Source: an uncultured Bacteroidales bacterium
GTDB lineage: Bacteria; Bacteroidota; Bacteroidia; Bacteroidales; Paludibacteraceae
Reading direction: 5' to 3'
Assembly: GCA_946404495.1 (NCBI GenBank)
Contig: CAMJDT010000023.1
Span: 1 to 39,660, forward strand
DNA length: 39,660 nt
How positions within the stretch are numbered: position 1 is the first letter of the stretch; the number at the start of each line of letters is the position of its first letter. Both the position numbers and the translations under genes were made by a program. Below the pieces are notes generated by a model, which searched no databases, was not told the origin of the DNA, and saw only the letters and a list, made by a program, of their open reading frames with translations. Of the stretch, positions 1 to 7,538 are shown in pieces.

Positions 1-1193
1 ACTGCACCGTAGAGCCTTCTGTAGGACCCTCAGCGAACATCCGTCTGCGGTACTACGATGGTGCGAGCCGTGCAACGTACGTACAGGAGGGTGTCGGCAG
101 CGGTGCAAACTGGAAAGAGTACGGGGCCGCTGGCAACACCGCTGTTCCTGCGACACTAACTCCTTCGAGCGGATATGTGATGACCGCCAAACGTCCGAGT
201 GGCAAGGCATTCTCTATCATCCGAATGCCACTGACCTTACCGAGCGGAACATGGGGAGATGGTTCATGGACGACGAGCGGCGAGTCAGGAGCTGTGAGCG
301 AGACGCACAAAGATCAGATAGCCGTTACGGCGCATAACACAGGTTCGACTCCGGGCTATGCACAAGGCTGGAACTTGATTGCGAACCCGTACATGGCTAA
401 TTATCAGGGAACGATTACCTATACAGGAAGCGGGACACTAGTGAACTTTGTGAATATACCAGACGTCGATTTCAAGGAGTATAATCAGTTGCCTACTGCA
501 ACAACCAAGTTAGCTCCGTCGAGTGCCTTCCTGATTCAGGCTCCGGAGACAGGAACGATAACGTTCGGCACGGCGAAACGTGTGGCTTCTGCTCCGAGTT
601 ACCGCAAAGAAGCAGAGCCGGAGAATGTTCCTGAACAACAAGCATATATCGTGCTGAACAACGAACAAACGGAAGATATGATGGGTATTCTGGTGAGCGA
701 CCAATACACCGCCGAATATGAGATCAATGCCGATTTGGAGAAGTTGTTGGGCAATGGTACAAGCTTGCGTACGTATATGCGTTATGGTGACAGGAACATG
801 GCTTACTTGGCTATCAATAAGGTATTGGCTCTAGAGTGGATACCTGTGAGTGTGCGTCTGCCGGAAGCAGGTGAGTACACGTTCTCGCTGCATGAGGCAA
901 GTATCGCCGGTGAGTTGGAAGGCGTTTACCTGATTGACTACACGAACAATGAAGTGACGAACCTGATCGAAGACAGCTATACGTTTGTTGCCGAGGCAGG
1001 AACGATCAATAACCGGTTTGCGATCAATGCCATCGTAGGTCAGCGCGAGACTCCGACCGCTGTGGATATCGTGGAAGGTGCCGGACTGGGAGATGAACCC
1101 GTTAAATTCATTTATCATGATAAAGTATTTATTTTGCATCAGGGTGTCATATACGATGCTACCGGTAAACGAGTTCGTAGAATCAATAAGTGA
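1..1193 (+). CDS. C-terminal part of a large exported surface protein (5' end outside window)
   Basis: The reading frame is open from the first bases of the window to the stop at 1191-1193, so this is the 3' part of a longer gene; the ATG at 177 is internal. About 397 residues are visible. They contain a segment around GWNLIANPYMANYQG and a beta-rich region, and end in a short tail with KVFILHQGVIYDATGKRV. That tail resembles the end of the giant protein at the other edge of the window (QLYILRDGHLFDAVGHE), and the 'ANP' segment also has a counterpart there (WNGVANPTLEHGQ). I infer an exported beta-sandwich protein with a type IX secretion-like C-terminal signal. Substrate and full domain set cannot be known because the N-terminus is missing. 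The next gene starts 26 bp downstream, so the two are probably cotranscribed. Confidence 0.75.
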   Translation, partial: CTVEPSVGPSANIRLRYYDGASRATYVQEGVGSGANWKEYGAAGNTAVPATLTPSSGYVMTAKRPSGKAFSIIRMPLTLPSGTWGDGSWTTSGESGAVSETHKDQIAVTAHNTGSTPGYAQGWNLIANPYMANYQGTITYTGSGTLVNFVNIPDVDFKEYNQLPTATTKLAPSSAFLIQAPETGTITFGTAKRVASAPSYRKEAEPENVPEQQAYIVLNNEQTEDMMGILVSDQYTAEYEINADLEKLLGNGTSLRTYMRYGDRNMAYLAINKVLALEWIPVSVRLPEAGEYTFSLHEASIAGELEGVYLIDYTNNEVTNLIEDSYTFVAEAGTINNRFAINAIVGQRETPTAVDIVEGAGLGDEPVKFIYHDKVFILHQGVIYDATGKRVRRINK

Positions 1194-1219
1194 AGAGAAT
1201 TAGTTAGAAGGTAATAGTT

Positions 1220-1642
1220 ATGATGAAATCGTTAAGATATATAGTAATCTTGATTTTGATAGGCTTAGTAGGAGGACGCGCTTATGCAGTAACCTATGGC
1301 AAACCCTATCACCCGCAGTATTCGCAGACCAATAATTTTAGCACGTATGCTAGTGCGGAAATGCCTACTGTAGCAATGAATCATATCGATAATGGATTTA
1401 TGCTATCGGGCTCCTCTCTTCCTATGGCTGCTGCGACCGGAGTCCTTACTACCTACGATACTCCGATACTTAGGACGGTCGGGGAGGGAGGCTCTACTGC
1501 AGATGATGAAGATCCGGATGCTCCTACGGAGCCAATGCCGATTGGCAATACGCCGTGGATCCTGTTTATCCTAATGCTCGGCGGGTATGCGCTCGTAAAG
1601 CGCAGACGCGTTCTCGTCGCTCGTGGGAATATCGAAGTATAA
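1220..1642 (+). CDS. Small secreted/membrane-anchored protein with C-terminal TM tail, paralogue 1
   Basis: This 140-residue protein begins with a signal peptide (hydrophobic core IVILILIGLVGG, likely cleavage after AYA). A Ser/Thr/Gly-rich middle follows, then an acidic linker (ADDEDPDAPTEP). It closes with PIGNTPWILF, a hydrophobic segment and the basic stretch KRRR, a layout like sorting or stop-transfer tails. The next gene is a clear paralogue: both contain LSGS(S/A)LPMAAATG in the middle and PIG(N/D)TPWILF near the end. Function is unknown. The tail recalls short CTERM-type sorting tails of Bacteroidota but I cannot assign it to a named family; a plain C-terminal membrane anchor is equally possible. 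Start choice: ATG at 1220, with an alternative ATG at 1223. Confidence 0.7.
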   Translation: MMKSLRYIVILILIGLVGGRAYAVTYGKPYHPQYSQTNNFSTYASAEMPTVAMNHIDNGFMLSGSSLPMAAATGVLTTYDTPILRTVGEGGSTADDEDPDAPTEPMPIGNTPWILFILMLGGYALVKRRRVLVARGNIEV

Positions 1643-1750
1643 GAAGCGAATTCATGACTCTGTGTGGATATTCAGTAACGGTTACACCTTAACATATGCG
1701 ATGACGCGGAAGCTTATCTACTACGAAGTTAGTGGAAAGGAGGTACTGCT

Positions 1751-2194
1751 TTGAAACTTCGTATACTGATTCTGCTTGTTTTACTCTTCGGCAGTATAAT
1801 GCCGTACGTCTTCAGCGACTCCCTCCTCTCGGCTCGGACCTACGGCACGCACTACAGTCCCGCGGCGGGTTCGCGCAGCGGATCCTCGCAGCGCGGCATT
1901 GCCCTCGCGCCGGAAGGTATGACTGCCTTCCGCTCCACCTCCTCGATGCCGCTATCGGGTTCGGCTCTGCCGATGGCTGCGGCTACAGGAACGACCGTTG
2001 CCATTTGGGGCTCCGGACCGATGCGAGATGGAAACCCGTTCGGAGGTCAAACGATAGATAACACTATAAACCCCTCCGATCCAGGAAATCCGATCGGCGA
2101 TACACCGTGGATTCTTTTTGGGCTGATGCTTGGGGCGTATGCGATCGTAAAGTGCAGACGGGGGATTGTAGCCCCCGAACGCAGCGAGGAGTAA
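1751..2194 (+). CDS. Small secreted/membrane-anchored protein with C-terminal TM tail, paralogue 2 (TTG start)
   Basis: This 147-residue paralogue of the preceding gene has an N-terminal hydrophobic signal (LRILILLVLLFGSIMPYV), a Ser/Gly/Arg-rich middle with LSGSALPMAAATG, and a C-terminal tail PIGDTPWILF plus a hydrophobic segment and KCRR. The frame has no ATG ahead of the signal peptide. A TTG at 1751 preceded by AAAGGAGG at 1736-1743 is the likely start, and such a strong Shine-Dalgarno is unusual for this phylum. The middle has diverged strongly from paralogue 1 and is more GC-rich, while the two shared motifs are almost unchanged, which suggests selection on those motifs. Function unknown; the coding status is well supported by the paralogy. 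Confidence 0.68.
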   Translation: MKLRILILLVLLFGSIMPYVFSDSLLSARTYGTHYSPAAGSRSGSSQRGIALAPEGMTAFRSTSSMPLSGSALPMAAATGTTVAIWGSGPMRDGNPFGGQTIDNTINPSDPGNPIGDTPWILFGLMLGAYAIVKCRRGIVAPERSEE

Positions 2195-2232
2195 ACATTC
2201 GGAACATAATTTTCAAAAAAACTGCTTTTTTT

Positions 2233-2264
2233 CTTGCATATCTCGAAAAAAAGCAGTACCTTTG
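2233..2264 (+). promoter_or_regulatory. Bacteroidota-type promoter for the His-rich transporter
   Basis: CTTG at 2233-2236 (-33 box) is followed after exactly 20 bases by TACCTTTG at 2257-2264 (-7 box). Transcription should start near 2271, which rules out the in-frame TTG at 2262 as a start codon and supports the ATG at 2304. Confidence 0.85.
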
Positions 2265-2303
2265 CGCGGCAAAACGAAACTAACGCGTGAAACGAATGAG
2301 ACT

Positions 2304-3038
2304 ATGTTGACAATATTTTATGCATTGGTGTTAGGGTTTATGATGATATTAGACCCGTGCACGTTGTTTACCAGTGTGGCAGCGATCGGCTATATAGACC
2401 GCGAGTTGCAGAATAAGAAGCGGGTGCTTACCTGCGGGTTGATGTTTGTATTAGGTAAGTTGGCGGCGTACGTGCTGCTGAGTATTCCTTTCATAATGGG
2501 GGCGCAGACCGAGGGCATTCATCATGTGCTCAATGAGTGGGGCGAACCGCTGCTGTGCGTGTTTATGTTGGTGTGCGGTGTGCTGTTGCTCTTCACCGGT
2601 CATCATCACCACGATCATGACCACGGCCTGAATCATGTGCTGCAGAATGTGGACGACAAGTCGAGTTGGCTGTGGTCGTTTATGCTGGGTATCTTCTTCG
2701 CGATCGCCTTCTGCCCGCACAGGTTGGTCTATTTCTTTACGATGATCGATTTGGCGGTGACGGCCGATCTGACGCCGGTAGGACGGTATATGCTGCCGGT
2801 GCTGTTCGGCTTGGCAACGGGTCTGCCGATCATGATACTGGCGTGGGTGATATCCTACACGGCTGTGAATAGTCAGACGCTGACGGAGAAGTTAGGTAAG
2901 TTTGAGCACTGGTTCCGCTATGCCTGCGCGGTGCTGTTCTTGGGCTACGGGCTGTACCTCGGCATCCATCTCCTGCATCATGATGATGATTGCTGTGGGC
3001 ATCATCATCATGATCATCACGAATGCGTGATGAAATAG
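2304..3038 (+). CDS. DsbD/CcdA-like (ArsG-type) polytopic membrane permease with His-rich loops
   Basis: The 244-residue protein has about six membrane helices. It shows DPCTLFTS in helix 1 and AFCPHRLVYFF in a later helix, the paired Pro/Cys motifs of the DsbD/CcdA transmembrane superfamily. The stretch AAIGYIDRELQNKKRVLTCG resembles the ArsG-type permease branch. Two metal-binding-like segments stand out: GHHHHDHDHG in a central loop and a C-terminal cluster with DDDCCGHHHHDHHEC. Family members move reducing equivalents or are linked to metal and metalloid efflux; a metal-related role is inferred from the His clusters only. The start is set by the promoter just upstream. The gene converges on trmN6, with a repeat array between them. 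Confidence 0.75.
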   Translation: MLTIFYALVLGFMMILDPCTLFTSVAAIGYIDRELQNKKRVLTCGLMFVLGKLAAYVLLSIPFIMGAQTEGIHHVLNEWGEPLLCVFMLVCGVLLLFTGHHHHDHDHGLNHVLQNVDDKSSWLWSFMLGIFFAIAFCPHRLVYFFTMIDLAVTADLTPVGRYMLPVLFGLATGLPIMILAWVISYTAVNSQTLTEKLGKFEHWFRYACAVLFLGYGLYLGIHLLHHDDDCCGHHHHDHHECVMK

Positions 3039-3060
3039 GGGCGACCCGATTTAATTCCGG

Positions 3061-3134
3061 TATCCCGTTATCCCGGTATCCCGAAAGGGTCGCGGCCATC
3101 GTTATCCCGTTATCCCGTTATCCCGGTATCCCGT
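3061..3134. repeat. 8-bp tandem repeats (TATCCCGK) in convergent intergenic gap
   Basis: Three copies of TATCCCG(T/G/A) lie at 3061-3084 and four at 3103-3134. The inverted pair GCGACCC (3041-3047) and GGGTCGC (3087-3093) brackets the first block. The array sits between two converging genes and could form part of a terminator structure. Confidence 0.9.
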
Positions 3135-3156
3135 GAAATCCCGGCCGCAATCGGGA

Positions 3157-3921
3157 TCATTGGGTCCCGAGATAAAACTCCCCGCACAGTGCGCGGTACT
3201 CCTCGCTGCCGAGTGTTAGGTTCTCGGGGATTGGTTCTCGGGAGAGACGGCAAGGAATGCCGTCTCTACAGGGAGGCGATTTCTTGAGAGCGAGGAGGAT
3301 TCGCTTGGGAGGCTGAGCGGCGTTGGAGTAGAAGCGCGTGAGATGCGTGGGGCGGAGGCCGTAGCGCGCCGCACAAGCGAGGATGTCGGCTTCGGCATCC
3401 GCGGGGAGAATGAGCGCGAGACGACCCTCCGGCGCGAGCAGCGCCGCCGAGCAACCGCATAGCTCGTCGAACGAGAGCGTGTCGGTGTGCCGCGCCTGAC
3501 GACGCGTCGGATCGGGATTCCGCAGCGCATCGCGGAAATACGGCGGATTGGAGATGATGAGATCGAAACTAGGCTGCATAGTCTCCATAGGACTCATAGG
3601 ATTCCCAGATGCGAGCTCCTGCAGCGAGATCTTTTCCGCCTCTAGGCGCTCCGGCCACGGCGAGGCGAGGAAATTCTCGCGCGCCTGACTCACAGAGGCC
3701 TCATCGATATCGATGGCCGTGATCTTCGCCTCCGGACAGCGCTGCGCCAGCATCAGCGCGATGACGCCCGATCCGGTGCCGATATCGAGGATGCGTTCCG
3801 GCGAAGCGGGCAGCGGAGCCCAGGCTCCGAGCAGGACGGCGTCGGTATTGACACGCATCGAACTGCGGTCGTGCGCGACCGAGAATTGACGAAAACGAAA
3901 GGGTTCGACCGGGCGTGGCAT
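3157..3921 (-). CDS. trmN6: tRNA1(Val) (adenine(37)-N6)-methyltransferase, TrmN6/YfiC family
   Basis: The 254-residue protein has a class I SAM-methyltransferase fold with motif I DIGTGSG at residues 46-52 and the N6-adenine methylase signature NPPY at 125-128. The opening (FRFRQFSVAHDRSSMRVNTDAVLLG) is the typical YfiC/TrmN6 N-terminus, and the length is close to the E. coli enzyme. It should methylate A37 of a tRNA using S-adenosylmethionine in the cytosol. The frame stays open upstream to 3975, but that extension would cover the promoter at 3945-3976, so the ATG at 3921 is chosen. It is transcribed divergently from the histidine kinase, with the kinase start codon just behind the trmN6 -33 box. 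Confidence 0.9.
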   Translation of the reverse strand: MPRPVEPFRFRQFSVAHDRSSMRVNTDAVLLGAWAPLPASPERILDIGTGSGVIALMLAQRCPEAKITAIDIDEASVSQARENFLASPWPERLEAEKISLQELASGNPMSPMETMQPSFDLIISNPPYFRDALRNPDPTRRQARHTDTLSFDELCGCSAALLAPEGRLALILPADAEADILACAARYGLRPTHLTRFYSNAAQPPKRILLALKKSPPCRDGIPCRLSREPIPENLTLGSEEYRALCGEFYLGTQ

Positions 3922-3944
3922 AGTAATTGTTGCGTTTTTGGGTG

Positions 3945-3976
3945 CAAAGATACTGCTTTTAATGGACATATGCAAG
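3945..3976 (-). promoter_or_regulatory. Promoter of trmN6
   Basis: On the minus strand CTTG (3973-3976) is followed after 20 bases by TATCTTTG (3945-3952), so the transcript starts near 3938. The motif lies five bases from the start codon of the divergent histidine kinase gene. Confidence 0.85.
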
Positions 3977-3980
3977 CAAA

Positions 3981-5984
3981 ATGCGAAAAAAATATATCCT
4001 CATATTGATTTTGTGCCTCATCGGGCTTACGGGTTGCCGACAGGGCGACGCGAACCTTGCGCGCACGGAGAAGCGTGCGGAGGAGCAGTTGGCGCAGCTG
4101 AAGGTGCTGGTGGAGAACCTCGACGAGAAGGGCATCCGCGACCTGACGCTCGGCGAGGAGGAGATATGCTATTTCCTGTTTGAGAACCGGCAGCTGGTCT
4201 ATTGGTCCGACAAGCAGCTCAGCACACGCGACCTCAGACGCTTCAGTTACGATCGCTGGGAGGAGACCAACTTCGACAACGCCCGCTGTATGTGCCGCTG
4301 GACGCCGGTGGGGGCGTACGAGATACTGGCGGCGATCCCGATCGAGTGGAACGCTATCGACCGCGAGGCACTGGAGCAGAGTTTCTCGTATCAGCCGCTG
4401 CTGAACAGGGACGAACGCTGGTGGGAGAGTTCCCGCACGCGTGTACGCGTGTTCTATATACTATCGTTGCTGCTGGTAGCCGGCCTCGTTTTGTGGGGCG
4501 CGATGATGCTGATTCGCCGGCGCGGTTTCCGCAACTTGAGTCTCAGCGGTAAGTTTCGGATGGTATTGGTAGCGACGGCGGTGGTGACCTTCGGCGTCGT
4601 ATTCAGCCTGTCGGTTCGCTATGTGCGCAAGCACTACGAGCAGCGTCAGGGCAAGGGACTGCAGCAGAAGGCGCTCTATATACAGGCTACGCTGCGTAAC
4701 CTCTATTTCTGGGACCTCAGCCTCAGCGAGCAGAACACGCGGGCGATGAATATCGATCTCCGCGACCTGGCGCACGTATACGGCACGGATATACACGTGT
4801 TTGATATGCACGGAAGGCTGGTGGGCAGTAGTACGCCGCAGCTCTTCGACAAAGGCATCCTCAGTACCCACATGGCACCGGAGGTCTACTTCGGCGAGCA
4901 GCACACGATGACGCAGATGGAACGCATCGGCGGCACGGAGTATATGTCGGCCTATACGGAGTTCCTCAACGGTAACTACGTACCGATCGGCTATATCGCG
5001 GTGCCGAGTTTTATCTCGCAGGACGCGATGGCCCTGGAGGTGGATAATTTCCTGGCGCGGCTGTTGCCTCCGTATCTCATTATGCTCCTGATATCCGTTC
5101 TACTCGGCATGTTTGCCGCTCGCGCTATCACAGCGCCCTTGGCGGAGCTGAGCGATTCGATCAGCCGCTTCCGCTTGGGAGGACGCAACCGCCATCTCGA
5201 ATATCGCTATGACGATGAGGTAGGACAACTCGTACGGCGTTACAACCGCCTCGCCGATGAACTCAATGAGGCCGCGAGCAAACTGGCCGCCAACGAACGT
5301 GAGGGCGCCTGGCGCACGATGGCGCGTCAGGTAGCGCACGAGATCAATAACCCCTTGACCCCGATGAAACTGACCGTGCAGCAGCTGCAGCGTAAGAAGG
5401 GAACCCCACAGTTTGATCAACTATTCGACAAAGCCTGCACGATGCTCGTGGAGCAGATCGATAACCTCAGCCGTATCGCCAGCGGGTTCTCCACCTTCGC
5501 CAAGATGCCGGAGGTGAAAGCCTCGTGGGTGGACGTAGCGGATAAGCTGAGTCAGGTAATAGGTCTGATGGCCAATAATCCCGCGGGAATACCGCTGAGG
5601 TATGTAGGTCCCGACAGCGGCGTCGTGACCTGGGCGGATGCCGACCAGATCGGACAAGTCTTTACCAACATCATCCGCAACGCGATGCAGGCCTTGAACG
5701 GCGTGGAGGACGGCGATGTGATCGTTGTGCTGCGCGACCGCGAGATGAAGTATGCACCCGCGGAAGGAGAGTGGGTGGAGATATCCGTGTCGGACAACGG
5801 ACCCGGCATCCCGGAGGATGTGCAGAGCAAGATCTTTATGCCTAATTTCACCACCAAATCCAACGGATCGGGACTCGGATTGGCCATCTCAAAGAACATC
5901 GTAGAAGGCTCGGAGGGCAAAATATGTTTTGAAACATCTGAAAAAGGTACGATTTTTTTTGTGTATTTGAAAAAAAAGCAGTAA
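3981..5984 (+). CDS. Membrane sensor histidine kinase (NtrY-like, HAMP + DHp + ATPase)
   Basis: The 667-residue kinase has an N-terminal hydrophobic segment ending in the lipobox-like LTGC (Cys19), an extracytoplasmic region, membrane helices near residues 157-176 and 193-212, a second extracytoplasmic region, and another helix near 352-374. A HAMP-like segment follows. The H-box RQVAHEINNPLTP carries the phosphoacceptor His453. The N-box IIRNAMQALNG and G-boxes DNGPGIP and GSGLGLAISKNIVEG complete the ATPase domain. The arrangement and H-box are close to NtrY-like kinases. No response regulator is nearby, so partner and signal are unknown. The 3' end overlaps the gdhA promoter: the stop codon TAA is also the first three bases of the gdhA -7 box. 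Confidence 0.9.
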   Translation: MRKKYILILILCLIGLTGCRQGDANLARTEKRAEEQLAQLKVLVENLDEKGIRDLTLGEEEICYFLFENRQLVYWSDKQLSTRDLRRFSYDRWEETNFDNARCMCRWTPVGAYEILAAIPIEWNAIDREALEQSFSYQPLLNRDERWWESSRTRVRVFYILSLLLVAGLVLWGAMMLIRRRGFRNLSLSGKFRMVLVATAVVTFGVVFSLSVRYVRKHYEQRQGKGLQQKALYIQATLRNLYFWDLSLSEQNTRAMNIDLRDLAHVYGTDIHVFDMHGRLVGSSTPQLFDKGILSTHMAPEVYFGEQHTMTQMERIGGTEYMSAYTEFLNGNYVPIGYIAVPSFISQDAMALEVDNFLARLLPPYLIMLLISVLLGMFAARAITAPLAELSDSISRFRLGGRNRHLEYRYDDEVGQLVRRYNRLADELNEAASKLAANEREGAWRTMARQVAHEINNPLTPMKLTVQQLQRKKGTPQFDQLFDKACTMLVEQIDNLSRIASGFSTFAKMPEVKASWVDVADKLSQVIGLMANNPAGIPLRYVGPDSGVVTWADADQIGQVFTNIIRNAMQALNGVEDGDVIVVLRDREMKYAPAEGEWVEISVSDNGPGIPEDVQSKIFMPNFTTKSNGSGLGLAISKNIVEGSEGKICFETSEKGTIFFVYLKKKQ

Positions 5985-5989
5985 CTTTG
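5958..5989 (+). promoter_or_regulatory. Promoter of gdhA, overlapping the end of the kinase gene
   Basis: TTTG at 5958-5961 and TAACTTTG at 5982-5989 are separated by 20 bases. The transcript should start near 5996 and have an AT-rich leader of about 90 bases with imperfect ATTTAA/GATTT repeats before the gdhA ATG at 6088. Confidence 0.85.
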
Positions 5990-6087
5990 CAGCCGATTTC
6001 GCAAAGGCGAATAATTTAAGATTTAAAATTTAAGATTTGATATTTAAAAATTAACTTTAATATACCAAAATACAAAAAATCTAAGAC

Positions 6088-7434
6088 ATGAAAGTTGAAA
6101 CCATTATGCAGCAATTAGCTGCGAAACACCCCGGTGAAGCAGAGTATTTGCAGGCCGTGGAGGAAGTGCTCAATTCAATTGAGGAAGTGTACAACCAGCA
6201 TCCTGAGTTCGAGAAGGCCAAGATCATCGAGAGGATGGTAGAGCCCGATCGTATCTTCACGTTCCGCGTAACGTGGGTAGATGACAAGGGTGAGGTGCAG
6301 ACCAACCTCGGTTACCGTGTTCAGTTCAACAGCGCGATTGGCCCGTACAAAGGCGGATTGCGTTTCCATAAGGCCGTTACCCCGAGTATGCTGAAGTTCT
6401 TGGGATTTGAGCAGACCTTCAAGAATGCATTGACGACCCTCCCGATGGGTGGTGGTAAAGGTGGTAGCGATTTCGACCCCGTAGGCAAGAGCGACGCTGA
6501 GATCATGCGTTTCTGCCAAGCCTTCATGCTGGAGCTCTGGCGCTGCATCGGTCCCGATCAGGATATTCCTGCCGGCGACGTAGGCGTAGGTGGTCGTGAG
6601 ATCGGTTTCCTGAACGGAATGTATCAGAAGCTCAGCCGTCAGTATCACACCGGCGTTCTTACCGGTAAGGGTATGACCTGGGGTGGTTCGATCCTGCGTC
6701 CGGAGGCTACCGGATTTGGTGCTCTCTACTTCACGCACCACGTGCTGGAGACCGCAGGCAAGGACATCAAGGGTAAGACCGTTGCCCTGTCAGGCTTCGG
6801 AAACGTAGCTTGGGGTGCTGCTATCAAGGCCAAAGAGTTGGGCGCAAAGGTAGTAGCTATCAGCGGACCGGACGGCGTATGCGCTATTCCTGACGGTATC
6901 ACCGATGAGATGATCGATTATATGCTCGTAATGCGTGCCTCGAACCGCAACAAGGTTCAAGATATGGCTGACAAGTTCCCCGGCAAGGCTATCTTTACCG
7001 CCGGCAAGAAGGCTTGGAGCGTGAAGTGCGACATCGCACTGCCGTGCGCCTTCCAGAACGAGCTGAGCGAAGAGGATGCCCGCGAACTCGTGGCTAACGG
7101 CACTTGGTGCTGCTGCGAGGTCAGCAACATGGGTTGCCAACCCGGCGCTATCCACTTCTTCCAGTCGCAGCCCGGATTCCTGTTCGCTCCCGGTAAGGCC
7201 GTTAACGCAGGTGGTGTAGCTACCTCGGGTCTGGAGATGACGCAGAACGCCGAGCACATCAGTTGGGATGCTAAGGAGGTAGACGAGCGTCTGCACGCGA
7301 TCATGCGTTCGATCCACGAGCAGTGCGTCAAGTTCGGTACCCAAGCCGATGGCACCATCGACTACGTGAAGGGCGCTAACATCGCCGGCTTCATGAAAGT
7401 CGCAACCGCTATGATGGAGCAAGGCCTCATCTAA
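6088..7434 (+). CDS. gdhA: NADP-type glutamate dehydrogenase
   Basis: This 448-residue protein fits the hexameric GdhA family throughout. The substrate-binding region PYKGGLRFH, the catalytic-lysine segment GGGKGGSDFDP (Lys124), the PAGDVGVGGREIGF stretch and the dinucleotide-binding GFGNVAWG are all present. It interconverts 2-oxoglutarate plus ammonium and glutamate in the cytosol; the length and motifs favour the small hexameric NADP-dependent type, although cofactor choice cannot be proved by eye. It has its own promoter at 5958-5989. The next gene, kbl, starts 104 bp downstream with no clear promoter in the gap, so partial readthrough into the threonine-degradation genes is plausible. 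Confidence 0.97.
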   Translation: MKVETIMQQLAAKHPGEAEYLQAVEEVLNSIEEVYNQHPEFEKAKIIERMVEPDRIFTFRVTWVDDKGEVQTNLGYRVQFNSAIGPYKGGLRFHKAVTPSMLKFLGFEQTFKNALTTLPMGGGKGGSDFDPVGKSDAEIMRFCQAFMLELWRCIGPDQDIPAGDVGVGGREIGFLNGMYQKLSRQYHTGVLTGKGMTWGGSILRPEATGFGALYFTHHVLETAGKDIKGKTVALSGFGNVAWGAAIKAKELGAKVVAISGPDGVCAIPDGITDEMIDYMLVMRASNRNKVQDMADKFPGKAIFTAGKKAWSVKCDIALPCAFQNELSEEDARELVANGTWCCCEVSNMGCQPGAIHFFQSQPGFLFAPGKAVNAGGVATSGLEMTQNAEHISWDAKEVDERLHAIMRSIHEQCVKFGTQADGTIDYVKGANIAGFMKVATAMMEQGLI

Positions 7435-7538
7435 GCCGCTGAAGCGTAAAATAGTAACAGATTAAAGACTGAACAAAGAAGGAGTCTGGAGTTTCGGGGT
7501 TCCGGAATTCTAGGCTCTTTCGCCAAAAATAAGAAACT

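Noticed and set aside
2262..2303. In-frame TTG at 2262 as start of the membrane permease
   Set aside because: It lies inside the -7 promoter box, upstream of the predicted transcript start.
3061..3134. TATCCCG repeats as a CRISPR array
   Set aside because: The units are 8 bp and directly adjacent with no spacers, so this is a microsatellite-like array. No cas genes are present.
3922..3975. N-terminal extension of trmN6 to 3975
   Set aside because: It would cover the gene's own promoter, and the family N-terminus begins at the ATG at 3921.
7435..7538. Promoter or small RNA in the gdhA-kbl gap
   Set aside because: No TAnnTTTG box at the proper spacing and no convincing hairpin could be seen in these 104 bases.
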